Below the pieces are notes generated by a model. The model was not told the DNA's origin, did no database searches, and worked only from the letters and a program-made list of their open reading frames with translations. 38,939 bases of DNA from an uncultured Bacteroidota bacterium. Its GTDB lineage: Bacteria; Bacteroidota; Bacteroidia; Bacteroidales; UBA12481. The stretch spans positions 1-38,939 of the forward strand of contig CAIXKO010000373.1 in NCBI GenBank assembly GCA_903919925.1, read 5' to 3'. Shown piece after piece: positions 24,001-32,090 of this stretch (position 1 is the first letter of the stretch; each line of letters starts with the position of its first letter). Made by a program: the position numbers and the translations under genes.

Positions 24001-26858
24001 CAGAACTTTAGAAGAAAATCATAAAGATTTTCCTCAGTGCTGATATTGATTCGTTTACGCAATCGATACCGCCTCACTTCCACTCCTCGCAGCGAAATAT
24101 TCAGAAGATGTGCAATTTCTTTTGACGAAATATTCAGCCGGAGATAAGCACATAGTTTGAGATCGCTTTGCGTAAGATGTGGGTAGGTAGCCTTAAGCCT
24201 GTTAATAAAGTCCTGGTGCGCCTGGTCAAAGTGGGTTTCAAAGGTATTCCAATCATCATCTGAGGAAAGTTGCTTATCAATAAACCTGACTATCTTTTCC
24301 TGAAAGGCTCGGGCAAACGGAGTTACCTTATCGCCGGATTGGCGCATGAATTCATCACGAAGCTTAATCAGCTGCTCATTTCGTTTAATTACACTCATGG
24401 TAAAATCCGCCAGCTGGATATTCTTGAAATTCACTTCAGCTTCCAACTTTTCATTCTTCAGTTTAATCACTTCCTGCCCGGCTAACAGCATTTCCTGCTT
24501 GCGCTTTTCGATTTCCTCCCGCTCAATTATTTGCTTATGAAGCCTGAGACGTTTAACAAATAGGATTCGTAACATGATAATGAACCCGAATATCAAAAAT
24601 CCGTAGATAACCAAAGCGGGTGCAGAACCAAACCAGGGTGGACTAACTACAAATGGATAGGCGACTGATGGACCGGGCAGACCATTTATGTTCATCGATA
24701 CAATATTCAAGCAATAATTACCGGCAGGCAGCCTGGTGAAGGTTTGGGAGGATTGGCTGGTCCAGGGTCCCCACTCACGGTCAAGTCCATCAAGGCGTAC
24801 ACGATATAAAGGATGTCTGTATCCTGTTCCGGCCGAAAAATCAAAAGACAGGTTTCGGAAACTGTTTGGCATTCTAATTTCTTTAGGCAATGAATCGATG
24901 GTAAGTTTCACCATGTTGCCACTTCTTCCAATCGCCTTGATTTTCCTGATTTGCACGGGTGCAGGTGGCTCAAGAGATCTGAGTCCCGCTTCATCAAACA
25001 AAGCAAATCCATTGTCCAGACAAATCAGGTGAACTCCCTCCTTAAGGCTGATAATTTTTGGAAATCTGCGGTTCAGATAAAGCCCCTGCATAGAAAACCC
25101 GTACCGAAAAACAGGTTCTACACTGTATCCGGTGATTTTGAACAGGGCAATATCATCACCATTAATAAACCAATAATAGTTTTCACGGGATTTAATCACT
25201 TGTTGTGCTGATGAAAATATTCCAATCGCCTCATTTAGTTGAACATAAGGCAATATCGTATCCCTAAGATCATCCCAGGTGTACAACCCCGAACCCGTCG
25301 AAAACACAATCCGGTTTTCCACTTTAGCCACGTTAACATGGTTATCCGCCATCAATCCATTCTCCTTTCCATACAATTGGGCAGACTCCACTGAATTCAA
25401 TCCGGATTTTAGTGTTATACGAAAAAGACCGCGAGTGGCATGCGAACACCAAATATTGCCCAGATGGTCGGTTTCATAATAGCTGATAGGCTCATAAAAA
25501 CCCTGAACAGCGTTTAAAAGCGACCAGTTTCCATTTACCGATGCATAAATGGCAAAAGTGCTGTAGGTGCTTTGTAGCAGAAAATCCCGGTTACGGTCCG
25601 CAACCCGCCTGATTTCGAAACCTCCCGTGATACCTGAAATTCGTATGACTTCATTACCCATGATACGGTAAGTTCCGCTCGTATGGCCACAAAGAATTTC
25701 ACCATCTATGTTTTTCAAATCCCATACCTGACCATTCAGTCCCGCGATTGCCTTTGGTTGAACGTAACCTTCGCCTGGAACAAACTTATAACGGTAGAGC
25801 CCCTGGTTAGTGCCTACCAGCAAATCAGGGCCGTCAATAACCGCCGCATAAACTGATCCCATAGTTCCGGTTGGATCCACATAAAAATCCATACCAGAAT
25901 GAAGATTTATGAGATCTATCCCCCGATCCAGTCCTGCCCATATATTTCCGGCTGCATCAAAAGCCATGGATAGTATGGTATTATTCTGAAGGAAATTGGA
26001 TGAATTCAAATGGGCCTGAAGATTCCCGTGATCGTCCAAAATGAATGCACCATTCCCTATTGTACCAATTACCAGATGGTTATTGCCTGATATTCCATTA
26101 TTAATCCCGGTTGAACCGATCATGGAGTTAACCGGACTATCCCAAAATGCAAACACCGATCCATCGAAAATAAACAGGCCTTTACCGGAAACCCCAACCA
26201 GTAAACGGTTTCCCTCAAAAGGCAAAATAACCTTGATTTCATCCTGCGCAAAAACATCAGATCCGGGGACCAGTTTGAATGCATCATCAACAATTTCAAA
26301 CAACCCCTTATAAACAAGGTGAATAAATAACCTGCCACCGGCTTTCATCAAAAGAACCATTGTAGAAGCTGGATTCAGGATCGTAATTTTCTGGCCGTCA
26401 TAAACAAAAATATTACTGAACGATTGGAAATACACTTTCCCGTTATGCACCAGTATCCTCCAAATCTCGTCGTTATGTAGAATATTGGGCGCCAAAAACT
26501 TTGAGCTCAATGAAGTGTAACCCAGCTCACCGCATTGATCACGCTTCCAAAAACCGAATTCCTGATAAGAACCTACATATATATTACTGTCATCACCGTA
26601 AGTAACCGATCTAACCACTCCATTGTCCGGCATTTTATAGAGGCTCCAGTTTGACCCATCGAACTCCAGTAGTCCGTTGTCGTTACCAAAATATACCAGA
26701 CCGTTTTTTCCGATAGCCACGGACCAATTCTGGTTGTCTCCTCCATAAGTTCTTTTGTCGTAATTAATTACATACGGCTTACCAACAAATTGGGGATATG
26801 CCGTTGCATACGACATCAGAAAAAAAGCCCAAAACCCTATTACTGACCGCGATTTCAT
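24000..26858 (-). CDS. Membrane-anchored Reg_prop/Y_Y_Y sensor with C-terminal LuxR-type HTH
   Basis: A 952-residue regulator. An N-terminal signal sequence/anchor is followed by a periplasmic beta-propeller of Reg_prop-like repeats (about 30-630; repeats such as GNIWAGLDRGIDLI, GNIWCSHATRGLFRI), a Y_Y_Y-type beta-sandwich (about 670-738, YRVRLDGLDREWGPW), a transmembrane helix (about 745-766) and a charged coiled coil (about 770-830). Residues about 890-950 form a LuxR/GerE-type helix-turn-helix (LTQSDLKLCAYLRLNISSKEIAHLLNIS). There is no histidine-kinase or receiver domain, so it differs from SusR-type hybrid two-component systems and would bind DNA while membrane-tethered. ATG 26858 is chosen because it directly precedes the signal sequence and has GGGAGAT just upstream; the longer frame to 26894 is unlikely. 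It probably senses a beta-1,2-glucooligosaccharide and activates susC onward. Confidence 0.88.
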   Translation of the reverse strand: MKSRSVIGFWAFFLMSYATAYPQFVGKPYVINYDKRTYGGDNQNWSVAIGKNGLVYFGNDNGLLEFDGSNWSLYKMPDNGVVRSVTYGDDSNIYVGSYQEFGFWKRDQCGELGYTSLSSKFLAPNILHNDEIWRILVHNGKVYFQSFSNIFVYDGQKITILNPASTMVLLMKAGGRLFIHLVYKGLFEIVDDAFKLVPGSDVFAQDEIKVILPFEGNRLLVGVSGKGLFIFDGSVFAFWDSPVNSMIGSTGINNGISGNNHLVIGTIGNGAFILDDHGNLQAHLNSSNFLQNNTILSMAFDAAGNIWAGLDRGIDLINLHSGMDFYVDPTGTMGSVYAAVIDGPDLLVGTNQGLYRYKFVPGEGYVQPKAIAGLNGQVWDLKNIDGEILCGHTSGTYRIMGNEVIRISGITGGFEIRRVADRNRDFLLQSTYSTFAIYASVNGNWSLLNAVQGFYEPISYYETDHLGNIWCSHATRGLFRITLKSGLNSVESAQLYGKENGLMADNHVNVAKVENRIVFSTGSGLYTWDDLRDTILPYVQLNEAIGIFSSAQQVIKSRENYYWFINGDDIALFKITGYSVEPVFRYGFSMQGLYLNRRFPKIISLKEGVHLICLDNGFALFDEAGLRSLEPPAPVQIRKIKAIGRSGNMVKLTIDSLPKEIRMPNSFRNLSFDFSAGTGYRHPLYRVRLDGLDREWGPWTSQSSQTFTRLPAGNYCLNIVSMNINGLPGPSVAYPFVVSPPWFGSAPALVIYGFLIFGFIIMLRILFVKRLRLHKQIIEREEIEKRKQEMLLAGQEVIKLKNEKLEAEVNFKNIQLADFTMSVIKRNEQLIKLRDEFMRQSGDKVTPFARAFQEKIVRFIDKQLSSDDDWNTFETHFDQAHQDFINRLKATYPHLTQSDLKLCAYLRLNISSKEIAHLLNISLRGVEVRRYRLRKRINISTEENLYDFLLKF

Positions 26859-26876
26859 ATCTCCCTGTTCGTTTTC

Positions 26877-26915
26877 AAGTACACAAAGTAACAAAATATG
26901 GCATTTAGTGTACTT
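26877..26915. promoter_or_regulatory. Inverted pair AAGTACAC-N23-GTGTACTT in the regulator/terC divergent region
   Basis: Arms at 26877-26884 and 26908-26915 are perfect inverted copies separated by 23 bp. The left arm touches a near-consensus - strand -7 element (TTACTTTG, 26891-26884) that would serve the regulator, so it fits an autoregulatory operator. The half-site AAGTAC recurs in the palindrome upstream of susC. Confidence 0.4.
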
Positions 26916-26919
26916 CGAT

Positions 26920-26927
26920 TATCTTTG
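26920..26927 (+). promoter_or_regulatory. Bacteroidota-type -7 element for the terC-like gene
   Basis: TATCTTTG matches TAnnTTTG exactly and lies 21 bp before ATG 26949, giving a leader of about 15 nt. No convincing -33 TTTG is present at 19-21 bp upstream. Confidence 0.5.
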
Positions 26928-26948
26928 ATTCCTTAAATCATTTCAATT

Positions 26949-27743
26949 ATGGAAATATTTCTTCATGCCGAAGCTTGGATAGCCCTGCTTACCTTAACCT
27001 TTTTGGAGATTGTCCTTGGTATCGACAATATCATCTTCATCTCTATTGCTACCGGTAAGCTCCCAAAAACTCAGCAACCCAGAGTGAGAACCATTGGCAT
27101 GCTAATGGCTTTGATATTCAGAATATTACTGCTTATTTCAATTACCTGGATCATTCAATTGACAAAACCTCTGTTCACCATCTGGGAAAACCCTTTTTCT
27201 GTACGCGACCTGATCCTGCTGGCTGGTGGTATATTCCTGATCTGGAAAAGTGTAACTGAGATCCATCAGAAAACGGTTGCTGAGAATCATGAGCTCAAAG
27301 TAAAGAACAGAGTTACTCCTGGAGCAGTGATTTTACAGATCATTATATTAGATATGGTTTTTAGTTTCGATTCGATCCTTACTGCTATCGGACTTAGTAA
27401 GCAATTGATAATAATGATCTTAGCAATTATTATTGCGATGGGCGTTATGATTTCCTTTGCAGGAGCAATCAGCCGGTTCATCAATAAAAACCCTACTTTA
27501 CAGATATTGGCCCTTTCGTTCCTGATTCTCATCGGATTTACACTAACAATGGAAGCTTTTCATAAAGAAGTGCCAAAAGGATACGTTTATGTGGCTGTGT
27601 TATTCTCATTTACAGTTGAACTGATCAACTTGCGGGTACGAAAGAACGATAAGAACGAAAAGAACGTGAAGAGCGAGAAGAGCGAGAAGAACGAAAAGAG
27701 CGAGAAGAACGTGAAGATTGGGGAGATTGGGGATGGGGTGTAA
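26949..27743 (+). CDS. TerC-family integral membrane protein with repetitive charged tail
   Basis: TerC-family proteins are polytopic inner-membrane proteins implicated in metal (notably manganese) export and tellurite resistance. This 264-residue protein shows the family's acidic membrane motifs: LTFLEIVLGIDNIIFISI near 17-34 and IILDMVFSFDSILTAIG near 132-148, with about seven hydrophobic segments. After the last helix (about residue 225) comes an unusual hydrophilic tail, residues 232-255, made of eight Lys-(Asn/Ser)-(Glu/Asp/Val) triplets encoded by 9-bp DNA repeats. The tail is likely a replication-slippage product and not part of the family fold. It is transcribed divergently from the regulator and has its own candidate promoter; I see no functional tie to the glucan locus. 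Confidence 0.9.
   Translation: MEIFLHAEAWIALLTLTFLEIVLGIDNIIFISIATGKLPKTQQPRVRTIGMLMALIFRILLLISITWIIQLTKPLFTIWENPFSVRDLILLAGGIFLIWKSVTEIHQKTVAENHELKVKNRVTPGAVILQIIILDMVFSFDSILTAIGLSKQLIIMILAIIIAMGVMISFAGAISRFINKNPTLQILALSFLILIGFTLTMEAFHKEVPKGYVYVAVLFSFTVELINLRVRKNDKNEKNVKSEKSEKNEKSEKNVKIGEIGDGV
27642..27713 (+). repeat. Eight tandem 9-bp units in the 3' end of the terC-like gene
   Basis: In-frame units of the type AAGAACGAA, AAGAGCGAG and AAGAACGTG repeat eight times without interruption and encode KND, KNE, KNV, KSE, KSE, KNE, KSE, KNV. Copies differ at a few positions only, so the array is recent or kept uniform. Length variation between strains is likely. Confidence 0.85.
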
Positions 27744-27790
27744 TGGTGCTTTTTTTTGCGGGGTCTAAACTATCTTCTTAACGGTTTTGT

Positions 27791-27798
27791 TATATTTG
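27791..27798 (+). promoter_or_regulatory. Bacteroidota-type -7 element ahead of the propeller/T6SS run
   Basis: TATATTTG matches TAnnTTTG exactly, 31 bp before ATG 27829, predicting a leader of about 24 nt. No convincing -33 element is visible. Because the following gaps are short, this may drive the whole + strand run to tssF. Confidence 0.5.
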
Positions 27799-27828
27799 AG
27801 CTATGTAATTGTAATAGCTTTTAAAGCC

Positions 27829-28557
27829 ATGAAACTAAAGATTCTTGTATTTCTGTGTGTTTTTTTTCCAGGTGCCAGGCTATTTGCGCAGGCCGTCGAT
27901 CCCATTATTACTATCACCGATAACCCCGGTTCGTACAGTATGCATATCTGTTCCGATGGGGATTTTTACTATACTGTTAACGGAGGAGTTGCCAAGGACG
28001 GTAAAATCAGCAAGTTCAAACTGGACGGTCAGTTCGTTAAAAGTTTTCCCATCAATCAGGACATGAGAAGCATCATGTATTGCAAGAAGGACAACAGCCT
28101 GTATATCAACATAAAAGGAAAAGATATCTATAAAATTATTGATATTGCCAATGGCACTATAGAGTTGGTATTAACCGGGATCTATGAGAATGAACAGACT
28201 ACCCTTGCTATCGATCCTCAGGGAAAAGTTTTTTACGGAATGGACGGTGGAACGTTGACTATATACAATGCAAAAACCGGCAAGGTTGAAAAAAAGATTT
28301 CAGGACTAAAATGTGGTTCAAAAGGAATGAAAGGTTCCACAACTGTTGCAGTTGATAATAAGTACTTGTATACCTGGGATGCTGACACAAAAACGGTTTA
28401 TGTATATACAAAGGATGGTGCTTTTAAAAAATCTTTTGTGCTGAAGTCCGGGACTATTGGTCATTCGCTTTCCGTTGCTTACGGTTTGGTATTTGTTGCA
28501 AAATCTGAAATGGGCAAACCCGCCTCCTGGTACGGCTACAAACTGGCTGTAAAATGA
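27829..28557 (+). CDS. Small secreted beta-propeller-like protein
   Basis: A 242-residue protein from ATG 27829, with a signal peptide (core LVFLCVFFPGARLFAQA) and probable cleavage after AQA. The longer frame from 27787 would place 14 residues before this clean leader and starts inside the predicted promoter, so it was rejected. The mature part has repeated strand patterns (GDFYYTVNGG, KVFYGMDGGTLTIYN, KYLYTWDADTKTVYVYTKDG) typical of a small propeller. I do not recognise a named family and no lipobox is present, so it should be periplasmic or released. It is only 22 bp upstream of tssG and on the same strand, so it may be the first gene of the T6SS operon, although propeller proteins are not core T6SS parts. 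Confidence 0.75.
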   Translation: MKLKILVFLCVFFPGARLFAQAVDPIITITDNPGSYSMHICSDGDFYYTVNGGVAKDGKISKFKLDGQFVKSFPINQDMRSIMYCKKDNSLYINIKGKDIYKIIDIANGTIELVLTGIYENEQTTLAIDPQGKVFYGMDGGTLTIYNAKTGKVEKKISGLKCGSKGMKGSTTVAVDNKYLYTWDADTKTVYVYTKDGAFKKSFVLKSGTIGHSLSVAYGLVFVAKSEMGKPASWYGYKLAVK

Positions 28558-28579
28558 CACCTACTCCGTTTGGTCTGCT

Positions 28580-29536
28580 ATGAAAGACCTTTCAGCCATA
28601 AAGGAATCGATAAACGACCTTTCTTACGATATTAAAGCTGAGGTTGTTATCGCCGATTTGCTAGAGAATGGACTTCAACAGAGTGATTGCCTGATTTACC
28701 CGGATGGGCTTTTTCGCAGGAGGTTTACCAAGGACGTTTCTCACGCTGCCATGGTAAAACTTAATAACGGGCAAGAGGTTGTAGGAATTCATATTACCCG
28801 TGAAAGTATTTACGATTCATTGCCGGAGGCAATATTCCACGGCCCACCTGAATCTGGATTAAACTCAGGCCACGAAATGGCCAAGGCTTCAAAGGCCCAA
28901 AAAAAGGAAGAAAAGGAAAGCAGAGCCTTCTTTCTTCCATTTGAAAATGAGATTTTCTTTCAAAAAGTACAACTCGAGCTATCTGAAAGGAAAATTCTAC
29001 ACCGGTTTTCTGAAAACCTCTTTAATGATATTTTTCCTGAATTTTGGAACCTCGATCATACTCTGCCAAAGGAATTGGTATCGAAGCTGATGCTCTTTCT
29101 TCATCATACTTATCGATTTGTGGGCAACATTGACCTGACAGCCAAAGCTTTGGAGGTAATATTAAATGAACCTGTTTCTGTGAGTCTGGTAAGCAATCGG
29201 GAAGATTCTGATCAGAGTTTAACTCGGGATAAGCCTGTGCAAAGTCCCTCTTTACTCGGCATGTCTGCTCTTGGACAGGACTTTGTTTGTGGAAATCAAT
29301 CAGAAGATCAAATTACAACAATGGAGTTTACCATCGGGCCATTGAGAAATACCCGTATTGAGGATTATCTGGACGGTGGTAATATCTCTCGGTTTCTGGA
29401 AGTATTTTTTAGCTATTTCGTCCCGCTCGACCTGATTCCTTCAAAAAAAGTAAGGGGTTATGCGGCAAAACAGGAGTTTAATCTAAGTGTTACAGGTACT
29501 TCCTTTCTAGGATATAACACTATATTAGGCGAATGA
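28580..29536 (+). CDS. tssG: Type VI secretion baseplate protein TssG (Bacteroidota type)
   Basis: A 318-residue cytosolic protein. The N-terminal SYDIKAEVVIADLLENG segment near 14-30 is characteristic of Bacteroidota TssG, which is very divergent from proteobacterial VasB/ImpH. The middle holds a charged linker (about 95-115, rich in Lys/Glu) and then a helical segment with SKLMLFLHHTYRFVGNIDLTAKALEVIL, which resembles the TssG/gp53-like core. TssG pairs with TssF and TssK to build the baseplate wedge, and both genes follow in the same operon. The gap to tssN is 22 bp. The assignment rests on the N-terminal pattern plus operon position; sequence conservation in this family is low. Confidence 0.75.
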   Translation: MKDLSAIKESINDLSYDIKAEVVIADLLENGLQQSDCLIYPDGLFRRRFTKDVSHAAMVKLNNGQEVVGIHITRESIYDSLPEAIFHGPPESGLNSGHEMAKASKAQKKEEKESRAFFLPFENEIFFQKVQLELSERKILHRFSENLFNDIFPEFWNLDHTLPKELVSKLMLFLHHTYRFVGNIDLTAKALEVILNEPVSVSLVSNREDSDQSLTRDKPVQSPSLLGMSALGQDFVCGNQSEDQITTMEFTIGPLRNTRIEDYLDGGNISRFLEVFFSYFVPLDLIPSKKVRGYAAKQEFNLSVTGTSFLGYNTILGE

Positions 29537-29558
29537 AATTATTAAAATCAAATAAGAT

Positions 29559-30404
29559 ATGAAACCTGAAGTCCTTAAAGTCATGATCGGCTTATTAGCG
29601 GTATCTATTCTTGTCTTTAGCCTGCTTTTGGCCAAAGCAGCTGATGTTAAGAAGAATAAATCAGCCAATTTGCTATATGTTTTAGTAGCTGGTTTATGTA
29701 TTGGAATGATGGGATTAACTCAATACCTCGGATTAACAGAAAAACCATTTTACTTTTTCATTGTTTTACAGGCTCTTATGCTGATCCTGGGGATTGTTCA
29801 CCACCCCGCCATGGAAAAGTTTCTGCTTTGGCCATCCAGAAATTCTTTTACGGCAGAGTTTCTTTTTACTGTATTAACGGCGCTGATTGGTGGTGTTTTC
29901 CTGTTACTTGGGTTTACCCTTGTTGGGATGAAAAACTTTAACACTTTGATGCTCAGCTCGATCATTTGGTTTTTCGTTCCATTTTTTTACCTGAAGGCTG
30001 TTGCCTGGTATTCAAAAATTCCCGAAAAGGTTTACAAAACCTGGGCATATCCGGTAAATAAACAGATTCCTGACCCAACTGATGCCGAGATGGCATCTCC
30101 TATGGTGATCAGCTTTGAATTTCAGAAAAAGGTTAATGAATTAGATTTCACCATCTTCAGGGCCAAGGCTCCAAAAGATATTCAGTTTGGCAAACTGTTT
30201 TACTTTTTTATTAATGACTATAATGGCAGGCACCCTGAGGGAATCATTGAGGCCTTATCAAAGAATGATCCCTATCCCTGGGTATTCCATTTTAAATCGA
30301 AATGGTATGAAAAAAACCGGTTCCTTGATCCTGATGAAACGGTTTATCACAATCAGATCAAGGAAAACAGTGTTATTGTGTGCCAAAGAATAATTGAAAA
30401 ATAA
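29559..30404 (+). CDS. tssN: T6SS membrane protein TssN
   Basis: TssN is one of the proteins unique to the Bacteroidota (subtype iii) T6SS and is thought to take part in its trans-envelope complex, replacing TssJLM. This 281-residue protein has five predicted membrane helices (about 7-25, 38-57, 62-80, 99-121, 127-148) and a C-terminal cytosolic domain (about 155-281) with conserved-looking FGKLFYFFINDYNGRHP and YPWVFHFKSKWYEKN segments and the FLDPDETV turn. This five-helix plus soluble-domain layout is the TssN architecture. It lies between tssG and tssK, a common place for it. The start has no close competitor. Confidence 0.85.
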   Translation: MKPEVLKVMIGLLAVSILVFSLLLAKAADVKKNKSANLLYVLVAGLCIGMMGLTQYLGLTEKPFYFFIVLQALMLILGIVHHPAMEKFLLWPSRNSFTAEFLFTVLTALIGGVFLLLGFTLVGMKNFNTLMLSSIIWFFVPFFYLKAVAWYSKIPEKVYKTWAYPVNKQIPDPTDAEMASPMVISFEFQKKVNELDFTIFRAKAPKDIQFGKLFYFFINDYNGRHPEGIIEALSKNDPYPWVFHFKSKWYEKNRFLDPDETVYHNQIKENSVIVCQRIIEK

Positions 30405-30416
30405 ATTTTATGGGCC

Positions 30417-31553
30417 ATGCCTGAAAAAACCAATCACCTCCCGGTAAATTGGGTTGATGGAATGAAGATCAACAAGAATCATTTCTTAGCCCAGGAAGAC
30501 TCCGTTTCAGAGCGTATCTGTGATGCCCTTGAAGCCGGACTGAATCATTTAAACTATGGGTTGCTGCCCCCGGCTGCCAATCAGGAGACCCCGGTGCGCA
30601 TTGTTCTTTATGCAGATAACCAGCGCTCTGTACGGGTAAAAGTTTTTGAGTGCAACGCTATAACTCCCGGAGGTGGAAGAATAAAAATATCTGAATCGAT
30701 TGATTTTCTGGAATTTAACATGCCCCTACCTGAGGTGGTCCAGGAGATTTCCCAAGGTAAGCTGGAGGATTTGTACATTGCATTGACAGTTAACCATTTC
30801 AAGCATACGCCCGTAGGAATTATTGATCCTTCCGAAGAACCTCCCAGGCATCCTTTTACCGTTCCTGAATGCAAAGTTTATTTGATTCCGGAATCGCAAC
30901 TTGGCAGAAAAGAATCTGGACTGAATTTCATTCTGATCGGGAAAATACGGGTAACTGAAAACGGTCCAGAACTGGTAAAAGATTATATTCCACCCTGTAC
31001 CAGCATTTTAAGCCACCCCAAACTTGTTTCATTACACACCGATTTCGACAAGTTTCTTAGCCAGCTCGAAGTGGATCTGGTAACAATCATCAAAAAAATA
31101 CGCGAAAAGGAGCAAACCAATTCTCTGGCCACTACTCTTCAATCCATTGCTGACCCGTTGTTGTATTTTCTAAGCACAAATATTCTTAGTTTCCGATGGA
31201 AGATACCCGTTGAGCCACCGCTTCATCTTTGCGAACAGATTGCTCAAACGGCCAGGATAATTAAAAATGCTTTGGATTCAAATTCCGGGAAAGCCAAAGA
31301 GGAATTGCTTAACTATTTTACCGAATGGTGCACGTTGAATCAGGGTGATTTTGAAACTACTCTTTTCCGTACCGTGAATTTTGAGTACCAACATTCAAAT
31401 TTGTATAAAACTTTGGCCACAATGGTGCAATTTGCTGAAGTAATCTCCCCTTTATTCAGTAAACTCAGTGCTTTGGAATACATTGGCAAGAAAAAGGAAA
31501 CCAGCATTTTCGTTAAAGAACAAACTGTAAAAAAGAGCTTTTTGGCTGATTAA
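30417..31553 (+). CDS. tssK: T6SS baseplate protein TssK
   Basis: TssK links the baseplate to the membrane complex. The 378-residue protein opens with the family signature: PVNWVDGMKINKNHFLAQED (residues 9-28) corresponds to the proteobacterial PVxWxEGMxLxPQHF pattern. A beta-rich N-terminal half is followed by helical segments (about 200-300) and a C-terminal region that would contact the membrane partner, here presumably TssN or TssO. It is shorter than the roughly 440-450 residues of proteobacterial TssK, as expected for the Bacteroidota form. The start 12 bp after tssN gives the motif at the correct distance from the N-terminus. Confidence 0.9.
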   Translation: MPEKTNHLPVNWVDGMKINKNHFLAQEDSVSERICDALEAGLNHLNYGLLPPAANQETPVRIVLYADNQRSVRVKVFECNAITPGGGRIKISESIDFLEFNMPLPEVVQEISQGKLEDLYIALTVNHFKHTPVGIIDPSEEPPRHPFTVPECKVYLIPESQLGRKESGLNFILIGKIRVTENGPELVKDYIPPCTSILSHPKLVSLHTDFDKFLSQLEVDLVTIIKKIREKEQTNSLATTLQSIADPLLYFLSTNILSFRWKIPVEPPLHLCEQIAQTARIIKNALDSNSGKAKEELLNYFTEWCTLNQGDFETTLFRTVNFEYQHSNLYKTLATMVQFAEVISPLFSKLSALEYIGKKKETSIFVKEQTVKKSFLAD

Positions 31554-31572
31554 TCAATAAAACTAATAGATA

Positions 31573-32064
31573 ATGGAACCGTTAAATAAAAAGGAAAGAA
31601 GCAATGGAAACCTGAGGTTTCTTGCACTGTTTATCGTTGGGATATTAATCGTTTTGATCCCGTTTTACTTTCTGATCCGACTGCCCGAAAGGCAGCAGCA
31701 GGTACAATCTGTTGAGAATAATGCACTCCAAAACCAAGCTGATTTTCAGAAAACATTTACCATCAGGATGGATTCAGCCATACGCATGATGGACAAGTAT
31801 CCTCTTCCCGATGTGGACATCGACAAGTTAAATGCTGATATCGGACTTATTCTCAGCGATATGGATAAATCAGTTGGTGTTGGCACCGATGTTAGTTCCA
31901 TGATGTTTAAAAGAATGGTTACTGCTTTGACTGAATTAAAAAAAGCCCGTAGTGCTAATATTAAGTGCACTGCTGACCTTGCTAAAGCACAAAAAGATTT
32001 GGATGAATCTCAAAAAGAGGTTAGCAAAGCCAAGTCGAAACCATCCGATTCATTAGAACATTAA
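31573..32064 (+). CDS. tssO: T6SS membrane-anchored protein TssO
   Basis: TssO is specific to the Bacteroidota T6SS. The 163-residue protein has one N-terminal membrane helix (about 14-35, LRFLALFIVGILIVLIPFYF) followed by a periplasmic helical domain, with a final Lys/Glu-rich coiled-coil tail (about 135-163). Size, single-anchor topology and position between tssK and tssE agree with TssO. It probably joins the trans-envelope complex with TssN. Little catalytic or binding detail can be read from the sequence. Confidence 0.8.
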   Translation: MEPLNKKERSNGNLRFLALFIVGILIVLIPFYFLIRLPERQQQVQSVENNALQNQADFQKTFTIRMDSAIRMMDKYPLPDVDIDKLNADIGLILSDMDKSVGVGTDVSSMMFKRMVTALTELKKARSANIKCTADLAKAQKDLDESQKEVSKAKSKPSDSLEH

Positions 32065-32090
32065 CTATCGGATAGCTCCCATATTCCGGT

